NCBI GenBank assembly: GCA_020152595.1
Contig: JAIGNY010001864.1
Location: 669,501 to 733,500 of the forward strand
Direction: 5' to 3'
Source of the DNA: Chiridota heheva
Taxonomy: Eukaryota; Echinodermata; Holothuroidea; Apodida; Chiridotidae
Length of the DNA: 64,000 nt
Under the pieces are notes generated by a model, which did not search any database, had not been told where the DNA came from, and saw only the letters and a program-made list of their open reading frames with translations. Below, piece by piece: positions 21,936 to 33,912 of this stretch. The translations under genes and the position numbers were made by a program. Numbering within the stretch: position 1 is the first letter of the stretch; the number at the start of each line of letters is the position of its first letter.

Positions 21936-22159
21936 TAGCCGGGTCATATGATATGGGTGTCAATTTGCTTGTGCATGCGAACCATGATGGTATTTACTGT
22001 TCTAGTACATCAATTAGTCGAACTTTTTTTGTAAATTATGCATGATTGTTGTGATCTTGGTCAAGCGCTTTGAGGCCTTAGAAAAAAGTATTATATTAAT
22101 CAATTCTTCTTATTATTATTATTATCATCATCATTATTGTCATTATTATTATCATGATG

Positions 22160-23368
22160 TTGTCATCATCATCTGAGACAAGATACACAATAGGACATCC
22201 CTTGTTACAGACAGAAATTGATTTAGGCTATTTTCTTCTAATCTTTACCAAAATTAGAAGAAAATGTTGATGCTATCGCAGGGCTGTCTTTCCACAGCAG
22301 TGCTTCAAACTAGATCAAATCAGTCAATCAAACTTCATCTGTCACTCCTGTACGGATGTAAAGATTGTAAAGGTGACAAGTATTTTGTTGTCAGATATTA
22401 AATCATCAAACATACCCACAAACCAACATAACTTAGTTGTACTGGATTTTTAGCAGATTTCATTATTTTTGGCCTTTTTCGTAGCACATAAGGGACCCCT
22501 GCTGCTATGCACCTTCACGCCTTATATTTCTTCAACACTTTTCCTATTCACCATAATTTGACTTCATTCTTTTTACATTTTGAAAACAATTGTAGAAATC
22601 GTTTAGTTTAATGACTGCCCGATTGTTGATTGCTTGCAATTTATTTATCTGTAATGTTCCAGCGAAATCCTCTTAATAATTGCTTTAGGACTTCTTGTAA
22701 TAGGATCAAATCTTCTAATATGCAAGTAAATCTGGAATTTAACGATGTATTAAATCTGATTCGTCACTCCCTCGGGACGCTCATGTTAAATAAAATGCTT
22801 ATTAATTAAAGATTATTCTGCCTGTGTATTCTCAAGCTATTGTTAAACAGATTTCATTGTGGAAAGGTTCATTCAAATTTAGGATGAATATAACATTCTA
22901 TTTGAACCTAGCAGGGAATTAACAGTTTTAAATGTCAGATCTCCAGATGTCTAAATTGATGCGGAGTGGATTTTTATCTGATTCAAAATGAGATGTGTAA
23001 TTGTTTAATTCAAAGTCATAATTGTACTTTGTGTGTAAGGTTTGCAGTATGGTTGTTTAATTGCTTCATGGGGGAGAAAAATTATAATTTTGTCATTCAT
23101 GAGTTTCTTGCAAAGGTCCTTGATGACAACAAAGTCAGTTTTTACCTTTGGAAAGTACGTTTGCAGGATGCTTGGGAAAATTTGATATGCGAGTAACTTT
23201 GACATCCAAATGTGTATCTCCAGGCTAATTGTTAGAGATATATGGACAGATAGCTACAATGATGCTTCAATGCAAAAATCATATTTCATAAATCAATAAA
23301 ATAGTACAATTGCATCAAAATAGTTACAAATTGACCATTTTACAGCAATTTGAATTGTAAGGCCTTAT
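22160..23368. other. AT-rich spacer, nothing recognised
   Basis: No gene, repeat array or mobile-element motif was recognised. Open frames at 22966-23196 (+) and 23005-23205 (-) overlap each other and lack motifs. Confidence 0.55.
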
Positions 23369-23618
23369 TATAAACAAGCTTCTATTTTTAAAATGGATTT
23401 CTATCGTCAAAATGGACTGGAATAAAGTCTTCACTTTACCATTATACCCGTTTTGGTACTTTAAGAAACTCTGTACCAGAAATAGCTCACAAAATTTGTG
23501 TTTACTATTTTCGTACATAGTTTATTAAGTACCTAAACGGGTATAATGGTAAAGTGAAGGCTTTATTCCAGTCCATTTTGACAATAGAAATCCATTTTGA
23601 AAATAGAAGCTGTTTATG
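23369..23618. mobile_element. Foldback (hairpin) element with about 90-bp arms
   Basis: The left arm (23369-23460) and right arm (23529-23618) are inverted complements across nearly their full length. Shared landmarks are CTTCACTTTACCATTATACC and TCAAAATGGACTGGAATAAA on the left against their complements on the right. The loop is about 68 bp. It could be a foldback MITE; a transcript would form a long hairpin. Confidence 0.88.
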
Positions 23619-26220
23619 ATAGATTTTGTGACATCACAAGATGAACACCTTTGAACATTAGTTGAATAGGAGCAGTTGAATGTGATGGAAGAGGATTTAA
23701 TCTCCATCAAATCCTCAAATAGAAAACACATGATTTTCAGTGACTGATATTTACATTTAAAAGCATTGAGCTGGTTCCCTTTGTTATATCACTACTTATG
23801 CATTACATTAAGAATTAGTCACTTTGATTAGCCATAACTCGTGATTTGACGTGATTTGACGTGATTTAAAGACTATTTTGTGCAGATTTTAAAGCTTTTT
23901 TGGTGCATATAAAATCTCTACCTTTCCATTTAGCTGTAAAAGAAACATAGTTTCTTGTTTTATTTATGATACGTGTATGTTCAAATAAATGTTGCACCAA
24001 GAATGAGACCATTGTGTTCATATTTGTAGTCATTATGTCTTAGCCATTACCTTTATTCAATCATTGTCTGCCAGTGTTATTGTCAGTTAGTTACAGCTTA
24101 GGCTGAAGTAGAATAAGAAACATGCGCCTAAGTATTCAGTAATGGGAGATGATATCTTAACAAACTTGCATGTTTCATAATGTTTTTAAGAGACTGTAAT
24201 GCTTGAAAAGCAGGACAATGGTAAAACAATCAATTTTGAACTTTTTTAATGAATCAGTGTAGAAAATGTTACTTTGAAGTGTCTTTACAAGTTTTCTTTT
24301 AACAATTTGATGGAAAGCATGTGAGGGGGTAGAGTGAGATTAGTGCTGCTGATGATTATATCAGGGAATATACTACAGCTGACATTACTTGAAAACAAAC
24401 ATAAAAAAAAAAGAGGAAAAAGCTTCATCAAAGTAATTCCACTGCTGAGGTTTTTAGAACAATTTGTACACAAATATTCAATTCTTAATTCGATCACTAA
24501 CCTGATACTCATTGGAGACCCCCACCAGTGGCATAAGCCACAGAAGAATGAAATTACCCCCCCTCCCCTTTCCCTTCTCCCATACACACACGCATTTTCG
24601 AGTAAATTTTCAAAAAATTAGGATAAATCTTTGTTTTTTAATATATTTTTAGTTTTGAAAAACAAAATTGCCCTTAGAAGTTGGTTAAGTTTGAACACTT
24701 TTTTCTTGGGAGGGGGTCTTAGACCTTGGACCCCTTCACTTTTTTAATAATGGCAGTGCGCCACCTGTCCTTCCCTGCCTTACTTCAGTATAACTAAATC
24801 ATTTGTATGCACTTGCTACCCTGTACATTAGCTAATCCTAATCTATCACCTTTACTTACAATCACCATTTTGTATGTAACATGTTCTTATCACATAAGAA
24901 AGCACTCACCAGTAATTGCATCACCAGTTAAGGGTGAATATTACTGTTAAAAGTGTCTTTAATCCTCTAATATGGGAACTGAATACTTATTTCAATATCT
25001 TACATGTTGAAGAAACAAAACTATATATCAGTTTCAAAAACTCCCTTAAAAAAATTGGGCTACATATTTATAAACGCCTTAAAGGCATTTGAAAATAATA
25101 ATCTTCATTAGGTAACCTTGAATTTTCACATTAAAAAGATGCAATATTATTCAAATGAAAGGAAGTGTACAGCAGGAAAATAGACAAGCTTATATAATGC
25201 TAGAACTTTGATTAAACATAACTGAGACTCTCATCACCACTTCCAAAATACATTTGCCCTAGAATTCTTTTTATGGTGTTGAGCATGACAAGGAACTTAA
25301 TATTCCAATAGAAATCAAAAAATTTGATATTTCATAGAATTTCCAATGCAAGTTTAGTAACCAGAGATATATAATATTTTTCATTGTCATATTTTTACCT
25401 GCTACTTGCCCTCAGCAAAACTTTTGCATTTGGTATCGATTTTGGTTATCATTAGAATTTGAAAATACATCAAAAGATATGTCATTAATTCAATTTAGAA
25501 AGAAATGCAGGGGAACGGAAAGGGTTGCGGAAGACAGTTCAGTGGAATGATTTATATAGCCAGATGGCTTTTCAGTTACTTAAGAAATGATATTTTTAAA
25601 TATTAGCCCGAAAATGTGAAATTTAGGCAAGACAAATTGGTGAGATAACGACATTAACCTTGAGATCATTTCAGGACTTTCAAAGACAACATCTCTGCTT
25701 CCAAGATCTGTGGCATGACTAGCTCTTTCATTTCTTTCAGATTGACTCGAATGCTTTTGATGTATTTCATAATTCTTGCAGGGCTGTTTTGCAGTCCACA
25801 TAAAGTATGTTAATAACTTTTTGTGTGATTTCTTGTGATGATTAGAATGATTCTGTCGGTAATTTCAGTGAAGATGTTGATGTCATTGCTAGGGAGTATG
25901 TGTATTATATATCAATTTGTTTTTGCGATAGCTTTCATAATATAATGTAGAGCAAGGCCGAAATGCATCGGGTGACAGGCGACACTTTGCGGCAGAATTT
26001 TGAAAAAATACATAAGCTTTTAAAAAACTCTTGTCCCCCCTAATTTGTGGAGGAAATGTATGGCCCCATGCTCCCCCTTCCCACACACACACACATACTT
26101 GTTGAAGGAGAAATAGAGCCTTGTAGAGCACTTGGGAAATCAACAGAGAGTTACCTATGGTTTCTGACATTCCTTCACAATTTTTGGTTCTGATGCGATA
26201 GCATCAGTAATTTTTGCAGT
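23619..26220. other. AT-rich spacer with C-rich repeat fragments
   Basis: C-rich fragments of a dispersed family are seen near 24550-24580, 24705-24735 and 26030-26095. CAGTGGCATAAGCC at 24522 and its imperfect inverse GCAGTGCGCCACCTG near 24753 might bound a roughly 240-bp hAT-like fragment. A short GTGATTTGAC repeat lies at about 23841-23868. No gene was recognised. Confidence 0.5.
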
Positions 26221-26227
26221 CATGATG

Positions 26228-26270
26228 ACGTGTGTGTGTATGTGTGTGTGTGCGTGTATGCATGTTTGTG
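26228..26270. repeat. (TG)n-rich microsatellite
   Basis: A run of TG dinucleotides with interruptions lies directly upstream of the first 300-bp repeat copy. Confidence 0.85.
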
Positions 26271-26277
26271 ATACCCA

Positions 26278-27775
26278 GCTCGTAAACACGATATCTCAAG
26301 AATTGTAAAGTGGATTCATGTCATATTTGGTACACAGATAGCCCATGGTCTGTAGATGTGCTTTATTGTTTTTGATGGTGCATGATGTCATGCTTAATAT
26401 AAATATTAATTAAAGATTGATATTAGGCGGCACTTAATGTAAAAATCTTGAAATGTTCATATTTTAACAACCACATGTCTGTTTTGTTTCATATGTGGTA
26501 TAATTATGATGTTAGCTGGTGTGTACATGTTCATGACGTAAAAACGTTGAATTTCATTAATATGCATAGTGGGCGGGGGCTTAGTATGATTTTGCTAAAA
26601 TGAGCTTGTAAACACATCTCAAGAACGGTAAACTGGATTCATGTCATATTTGGTACACAGATAGCCCATGTTCTGTAGATGTACCCTATTGTTCTTGATG
26701 ATGATGTCATGTATATTAATGAGTCGGCAGGGCTTCAAGTGAAAATTTTGAAATGTTCAATTTTTTACCACATGTCTGTTTTGTTTCATATTTGGTGTAA
26801 TTATGATGTTAGCTGCGGGTGTGTACATGTTCATGCTGTAAAAACTTTGAATTTCATTAATATGTATAGTGGGCGGGCTTAATATGAATTTGCTTAAAAG
26901 AGCTTATAAACACGGTATCTCAAGAACGGTCAACTGGATTAATGTATTATGTGATGCACAGATAGCCCATGATTGGTCTGTCGATGTGCCCTAATGTTTT
27001 GTTTTTAGTGGGGATAACATGCATATTAATGAGGTGGGGCTTAACATGCATATAAATGAGGCAGGGCTTATTATAAAAAAATTAAAATGCTCTTATTTTG
27101 ACAATCACATGTCTGTTTTGTTTAATATTTGTTATACTTATAGTGATAGCTAGTGTATTTGTTTTCATGGCATAAAAACGTTGAATTTCATTAATATACC
27201 GGGATTAATATGATTTTGTAAGCAAAAAGTAAACATGATATCTCAATAACTATGAACTGGATTCACATCATGTATGGTACACAGATAGCTCATGGTCTGC
27301 ATTTATGAGCTATTCTTTGTGGTGGTGATTTCATGCATATTAATAAGTGGGTGGGGCATAAAGTTAAAATTTTCATAGGAGTAATAAATGAGCAACTGTA
27401 TGTCCGTTTTGCGTCATATTTGTCATGATAATTTTGTTGGTTATTGTGTACATGTATCAACAGGTGTCATTGATTTGCATGGTGGGCGTGGCTTCATGTG
27501 AAAGTGCTAAAAGTAAATACCATAAATGATATATTAGATTTATGCTATATGTAGTACACAGATGGGTAATGGTTGGAAGGTATGTTCGTTCTGTTGTGCT
27601 AGTGATGTCATGAATGCTAATGAGTAGGCGGGGCTTACAGACAAATTATTGAAATAGGATAAATGAGCAATTGTTTTTGCATCATACTTGCTGTGATAAT
27701 AATGTTATTGTGCAAATTGCTAATGTTGTCAATAGTTTTATTGATCTGCATGGTGGGTGTGGTTTATTAATAAAT
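26278..27775. repeat. Five diverged tandem copies of a roughly 300-bp repeat
   Basis: Copies start near 26278, 26602, 26900, 27217 and 27506. Each holds, in order, GTAAACACGATATCTCAAGA, TTGGTACACAGATAGCCCAT, ATGATGTCATGC, CACATGTCTGTTTTGTTTCA, TTGAATTTCATTAATATGC and GTGGGCGGGGCTTA or variants. Similarity decays from the first to the last copy, and copies shorten from about 324 to 270 bp. No coding potential was seen. Confidence 0.88.
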
Positions 27776-30700
27776 ATCATGGAACAAATATTTCATGATA
27801 AGCAATGACATGACAGTAAGTACAAATTTTGTAAATCAATCAGCTGATGAAAAAGAAGCATTGGAACCAGAAAACCTTTTGGTCCTGGTCTTGATTCACT
27901 GCATGTGCTCAGTTTATATTTTATGAGTGAAAAAATGCAAACACACATGTTCTCTTAAAGAATAGCCATTTATGATTATTTCAATGTTTATTTATGAGAT
28001 CATTTATGATTTAATGTCTAGTTTGTCACAACAATTAAACTCCCACACAGGGAAACCTGCAATCTTGAATAGTTTTTAGCTCACGAAGTTGAGGTTATAA
28101 AATAGGACCCTTTCTGTCAACTTTCGTCTCCCATTTTTTCATTGTATCTACTCGGAGGTTTTTGACTAAAGACTTCTGAATTTTGGCCGTTTTGAAGAGC
28201 ATGAAAATCTCAACAGTACTCAGTGTTTCATTTACTGTTTGCATACCTGAAATAGAGCAATGTTTCATCATTTTCAGGAATATCTGCAGTCAAATCTGGA
28301 AAATATGTGCTGATGCGTAAATAATTTCATGCAGCTGACTATTCACACCAGGGAAATGATAAGACACCAAGGACTCGGTACCACTTTGTTCACACTCGGT
28401 ACCAGTTTGTTCACACTACAGTGCACAATTAGCTCTGTTGCGCGCGGGCAGCATGGAATACTATCCCTGTTTTTATCACCCTCGCTCGTTATCTTTGCCT
28501 GAGTGACTTGTCTTCATTGTTGTAATGTAAATTTGCAAACTTTTAATGTTTTTGCAGCTCTTGAGTTTCTTCAATAGGTACCGTAAAGCAAATGACAAAA
28601 AAATGTATTGATTTATAAAACTTTTTTGCTTTGTAAGTTGAAATTTCAAATTAAGTACTAAAATCTGAAAATGTGGGGGACTAGCTGAAGCTTCTTTCTC
28701 CTGGTAATTTGGAGAAAGGAGACCCACCTCTCCCCACCATCCCTTCCCCCCCCCCCCCCTCCCCGAAAAAAATAGTATGGAATTATCCTTCATTTGTGGA
28801 AATTTAACTACAAAAATGAAGATGCCACCTTAGTAAGAGATATCTTGTTAATTATCTTATAAATGATGAAAATATTTTTATTTCTAACAATTGTTGCTGG
28901 AGGGGCCTGAAGTCTACTTCCTTGGATTCCATTGGGAAAGTCCCCTGGAGTTCTATGGATTTTTCTTTTCTTAAGGAAAGTAAACTGCTGTTAGCTAACA
29001 AAAATAAGAACATTGTCAGTTAAATAGTAAGGCAAGTATTGACAGTATGAAAGATTTAAATATTGATTTCTCTGAAAAAGTGTTGCGAGGGGGATGAAGT
29101 ATACTTTCTGGGAATCCAGGGGGACAATCCCCCAATTCCACAGGTTTCTCCTTTTCTGGGGGGAATTTGTTATTTGTAGCTAACACATGTGTAGATAGAG
29201 TCAATTGAATCTCCAAACAGCTTTGATTTTGACATCAGCTGCCTTCAGCTGAATTAACACATTTTAATGGAAAATAACTTGGTTTTTTGATTTGGCGGAA
29301 TAGGCGGGATTTGAGGGGGGACAAAGGGCCCCCCTCCCCCACTTTTTTTAAAGATATTGTATCTTTTTTATGGTAATGTTTAGCATCTTAGCATGATTTT
29401 GTGGTTTCCCCCTCCCCCCACACACACACACTTTTGACTTTACCCCCTCCACTTTGGGTAGACAAATCCTGCCCATTTATGGCCTCATAAAATGCACATG
29501 TGTGAAACCCTTGCTGATTGTTTAGTTCCACCAAGGATGTGTTTGTACATCCTTGGTTTCACATCATACGATTGGCGCATTTTCAGACAAACTAATTGAA
29601 AGAAAGGATGTACAATGTTAGTGTATAATCAATGGGAATATTGCAAGGAATAAAATGCTTTGTATAAAATGCTATTAAAGGCCAGTTGTCGTCTCTAACG
29701 TACGAGGTAAATGAAATTCAAATCCTGTATTTTGATTGGTCGAAACACAATGGTATAACATGCACTTACATTGATAGACCAATCAGTATAGTTTTGGAAT
29801 CAATTGTGCGCTGCCACATTTTAATCACGATAGATGGCCTTTAAACGACGATAGATCATAAATATATTTTGTATGTAAAAGTTGACTTGAAAATGGCAAC
29901 TCCCCATTTTATGTTCCTTTAATATCATCTTTACTACTCTTTTGAACATTTTTGTGGTAAATTTAAGCTTCAACATCATTGATGTTCTGGTTCTTTCATA
30001 ACTTGTAATATAGACTTCCTCATATGAGTTATATGGGAACATGGTAGTCTCCTCCCCCCCTCTCCCCCTCCCTTTCCCTTTAGGCAGAATCTTTGAAAAT
30101 ACATGACCGCCACTTTGTGGAAAAAGTTTGAGAATATGAATACACTTTTAAAACTGCTCTTACAAAAATGGTGTAAAAGCATTTGTAACGCTTGTTATGT
30201 TTTCTGTTTAATTTCTTATGTCAAAAAGCCTAATGTTTTGAAGATAAAGAATTAGAAATCTGGTTACAATAGTGAAGTCTTCTCCTTAGCATGTTTAGCA
30301 ATTTCTACCAAATAAACTTGAATCATAAATTAGGATTGCATAATATGCAAGAATGAGTCAAATAGAAATGAATCACATTGTTACAAAGATGTTTATTTTA
30401 CCTATATTTCAAATTTGGGTTTTTAACGTTAGAATTGCAGGGAATCGTGGGAAATATTATGAAATAACAGTCCCTATACAGGAAGCTTCTATGCAGAAGG
30501 GAAGCTTTTGGTTCCTTATTTTAGGCCCTTTCTCCGACTGTCGAAGCTTTTAAAACACGAAATTTCACACTTTAAAAAAAGTTAACCTATTAAAACAGTA
30601 ATCCGAGCTTCCTTTCTAACCTTCAGTCAATCCCATCAAATGTATCGTCGAAAATCTATGAATGGTTTCATTTCCAATCCTCTTTAAAAATCAGCCTCCG

Positions 30701-31044
30701 TTTCCTGAAACACAGATCACCTGTAATGCAAACCTTTCTTGCAAAAATGCAGCTGCAGATTTGTTTTTCAGCAAAGCCGTAAAGTGAGGCAAGTAGATTT
30801 GTATATGCAGCAGAGAAGGTCATGAACATGACCTACTTGAAATGAATACTCATCTTCGCCAAGTGCTGTTTATTGCACTGGGGTTATGTCTGAGAGCCAG
30901 TAGCGCATTTAAGGCATCCGGGCGCGTGCGTGAGATTCATTACGGATTCGTTTTCCCTGAAAAAAGGAAATGTCACTTTATATTCAAGTCACTGAAGGTG
31001 CTGTAAGCTTTACCGACTTGTTGTTCCGGAGCATGTATATATGT
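27776..31044. other. AT-rich spacer with C-rich fragments and small duplications
   Basis: A 22-bp duplication around CTCGGTACCA lies at 28375-28418. An old 185-bp tandem duplication pairs 28894-29010 with 29082-29195 (shared: GTTGC, GAAGT(C/A)TACTT, TAGCTAACA). C/G-rich fragments lie at 28675-28765, 29315-29450 and 30048-30082. A palindrome AGGTCATGAACATGACCT lies at 30817-30834. No gene was recognised. Confidence 0.5.
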
Positions 31045-31295
31045 GATTAATTTATTTATGTATTTATGTATTTATTTATGTATTTATTTAAGTATTTATT
31101 TATTTATTTATGTATTTCTTTCTTTCTTTCTTTATTTATTTATTTATTTATGTATTCATTTATTCATTCATTCATTCATTCATGTATTCCTTTAATTATT
31201 CATTTATTCTTGTATTCATTTATGCATTTATTCATTTATGCATTTATTTATCCATCCATTCATTCATTTATTGATTTATTTAAAATCTATTTTCA
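31045..31295. repeat. TTTA/TTCA tetranucleotide-type tract
   Basis: Runs of TTTA, TTTC and TTCA are interspersed with TGTA. The open frame 31066-31434 over it is a product of the low-complexity sequence. Confidence 0.9.
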
Positions 31296-31905
31296 TTCTT
31301 TTCAAAGCATATATGGCTGGCTACACCACTGTCTGGGTTCGCCCCAACCCCCCTTCCCCCTCCCCCTCATGTTCAAAAGAAATTGCCAATGCGCGGTCTT
31401 TAAGTACATGGATGCATTGAGGCTTACTAATTGACTATGCTATCAAAATCTGATACTTTTTTTTCGTATTGATTTAAATGTATGGCTCGGAAAGTGATAT
31501 ATTTCCTAACATACAGGAAGGCTTCAATGTTCTAGATTACAGTATAGTCACGAGTAATAAAATACCGTGCACCCCTCTTCTGGCCAGATAAAAGTCTTTT
31601 TTCTTTTTTTCTTTTTTTAGAGGGTGGGGGGAGAGGGGGGATAGGCAAGGATTTAAATGTTATAAATTGGTAGGTTCAAGTTCAATTTGGCGAGTAATTA
31701 AATACTCTGCGCTTTCTTTGGGCCCGAAAATTTTGAAATGAAATTAAAAAATAAATATCAATTCTGTGTAAAATTTAGGGTCTTTATTCAGAGAAATGTG
31801 GGATCATGAGAAAAAAATTCGCCATGGATCAAAATTACCAGAATTTCTTTTTTTTAACGATTTCCCTCTGATCCTCCAAATTCGTTTTCGAGGCTTGAAT
31901 ATAGG

Positions 31906-32305
31906 TGTACGGCACCGTGACTGCCCAATGTCTAGATGAAATTAGTACACGGCACCGTGACTGCCCAATGTCTAGATTGAATTAGTACGCGGCACCGTGA
32001 CTGCCCAATGTCTAGATGAAATTAGTACGCAGCACCGTGACTGCCCAATGTCTCGATAAAATTAGTACGCGGCACTGTGACTGCCTAATGTCCAGATGAA
32101 ATTAGTACGCGGCACCGTGACTGCCCAATGTCTAGATGAAATTAGTACACGGCACTGTGACTGCCCAATGTCCAGATTGAATTAGTACGCGGCACCGTGA
32201 CTGCCTAATGTCCAGATGAAATTAGTACGCAGCACCGTGACTGCCAAATGTCTAGATAAAATTAGCACCCGGCACTGTGACTGCCCAATGTCCAGATGAA
32301 ATTAC
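31906..32305. repeat. 40-bp minisatellite, 10 exactly phased copies
   Basis: CTGCC(C/T/A)AATGTC recurs at 31921, 31961, 32001 and so on to 32281 with exact 40-bp spacing and no indels. The unit also holds GCGGCACCGTGA and GAAATTAGTACG. Variation is by substitution only. Confidence 0.96.
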
Positions 32306-32788
32306 GTCTTTTGTTAGGTGCCGTTAAAGGTATATTGATAGGTAGAAAGCACAGTAGCTATATTGCTTTACAAACTACTAAGAAACATGAACGAAAAAGA
32401 TCATCACAATCGGTTACAATTGGCAATTTTACAGCTTTTTGAAGATTTTTGTGTAATTATGGGCAAATTTGTGTTTTACTCTCGTGATGTATGAACGAGA
32501 CATAGTCTCTATTGTATATTTGTAAATCCATGTTAAACCCTCTGCCACTTCTCTTTGCAAAGGGAAAGACGATTCTACTGAAGAGGATTATATTTACCAT
32601 ACTCCGAAGAAAAAGCTGGAAAAAGCACTTTGAATTTTTTCAAGGACTGAAATTAAGAGAAGTAATCTACAGAATTTGCCGTAGCTTACCGTGTAAATTG
32701 AATTATGTCAAACAGCTACTAAAAGCAATCCTTTCAACATGATTTGTTTTAGTGAAACATTCAATGATAGTACCGTTAAAAACGAGGA

Positions 32789-33084
32789 AATTGCTTTGGA
32801 CGACGACGAGTGAACACACAATTACAATGACGGGGTCATCACCTGCGCATTCGGTTATGATAGTAACAATGCTATCACGAAACGCTTAATACAACCCAGA
32901 CGAGAACACAGGTACGACGTATGGACAGACATAACATCGACAACCAAGTCAATGTCCACGGCCTTTGATAACCAGTTGTGGTGCACTGGCGTGTCTACCC
33001 AACCCAGGCTTGAACCCAGGGCCTCGTGGTCTGTAGACGTGTATGATAACCGCTACACCACAGTTAGTAGACAATTGCTTTGGA
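32789..33084 (-). mobile_element. tRNA-derived SINE, copy 1, with 12-bp target-site duplication
   Basis: The body (32801-33072) is flanked by AATTGCTTTGGA at 32789-32800 and 33073-33084. The flanks reconnect the LINE frame EEIALDGF, which confirms the insertion. On the minus strand the head begins GTCTACTAACTG and carries an A box TGGTGTAGCGG (33050-33060) and a B box GGTTCAAGCC (33007-33016). GTAGAC after the B box can pair with the initial GTCTAC like an acceptor stem. No A-rich tail is seen at the other end. Confidence 0.82.
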
Positions 33085-33546
33085 TGGATTTCAGCTATAT
33101 ATATAGGAGAGATAGAAATCGTCATGGTCAGATGGTGGAGGTGTGGCCATTTATGTCCAAGAGACTTCATGTCATTCTTTTAGATCAGATTTGAACGTAC
33201 GCACCGAAATTAAAGCTTTGTACATAGAAATAAAGCCCAGAAATCATTTTTAGAGTATGTGTAATCTATCAACCCCCCTGAATCATTCATTTTGTTCTAC
33301 GTCTAAGTTAAAACAGTATATCGTAGGAATTGATTACAACAATAAGAATTTGATTATAATTCTAACCGTAATATACAAGTCACAATGGTATATGACTCAA
33401 ACTACACAAGATTGACAGAATTAAGTCATCTTTTTCAGTGGCATCAACTAGTTACGGACTAAACTAGAGTCACTGATACAAGTAACACCATCGTTGATTT
33501 AATTTTCACTTCCGATAAAACAATGCTCTCAGAAACTGGTATTTTT

Positions 33547-33698
33547 ACAACATCGGTTAGTGACCGTTATCTTGTATATACTTTACAACATTGGTTAGTG
33601 ACCATTATCTTGTATTTACTGTACAACATCGGCTAGTAACCATTATCTTGTATTTACTGTACAACTTTGGTTAGTGACCATTATCTTGTATTTACTGT
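33547..33698 (+). repeat. 38-bp tandem repeat over the endonuclease SDH motif, 4 copies
   Basis: Units start at 33547, 33585, 33623 and 33661 with ACAACATCGG or close variants and contain GTGACCATTATCTTGTATTT. The first copy encodes TTSVSDRYLVYTL, the C-terminal endonuclease block, so the array is an expansion of LINE code. Confidence 0.92.
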
Positions 33699-33912
33699 AA
33701 TTGGTAGAACATCCACCAATAAAGAGTGCAATATAATAAGTTATAGACATTTTAGTGAGGATATGTTTTTGCAAGACCTCTCAAGCATCCTGGTGCACAA
33801 TATTTGAGAATGACAATGTTCATGAAGCATTAAGAAAGCGGTAGGCCTATTCACTGTCTTAGACAAACATGCACCAATGCGTCAGAGGAAAAAAAAAAAA
33901 ATGGGTAAGAAA

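Larger units (their letters stand above)
15085..22155 (+). mobile_element. Dead CR1/L2-like LINE carrying four tandem arrays
   Basis: RT motifs appear in order along this interval. TSDLGN (15136-15153) lies upstream, then AKPIERIVNKQ at the first 35-bp unit. After that array come QDYLSENDLYAEM, HYSTETA and FDTINHQILLQRL; then GVPQGSVLGPL, YADD (19029-19040), IIPT, AARLITRSSRYDHISPV and HWLPV. The C-terminus reads SRWNNVPSSIRNAPFVNSF and FKCLLKTQ. The 3' UTR has TCAAGCGCTTTGAGG near 22061 and a TTA-repeat tail to about 22155, as in CR1/L2-type LINEs. Stops and frameshifts are frequent, so it is not functional. About 5.2 kb of the 7.1 kb is tandem array: 35-bp, 27-bp, 52-bp and a degenerate 3' UTR array. 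Confidence 0.85.
32500..33905 (+). pseudogene. Endonuclease domain of the second LINE (inactive)
   Basis: The domain would nick target DNA to prime reverse transcription. FSETFND, the active-site Glu block, is at 32748-32768. The frame is interrupted by a SINE right after EEIALD and resumes with ALDGF and GGGVAIYV. The conserved SDH near the end is SDR (33559-33567) in the first 38-bp unit, so the catalytic His is lost there. Stops and shifts are numerous. Confidence 0.82.

Noticed and set aside
21051-21947. His/Met/Pro-rich open frames on both strands
   Set aside because: They track the degenerate GGGATGCCATG array in the LINE 3' UTR.
32950-33072. Functional tRNA gene in the SINE head
   Set aside because: The acceptor and T stems contain mismatches and extra bases, and the sequence is part of a dispersed SINE with target duplication.
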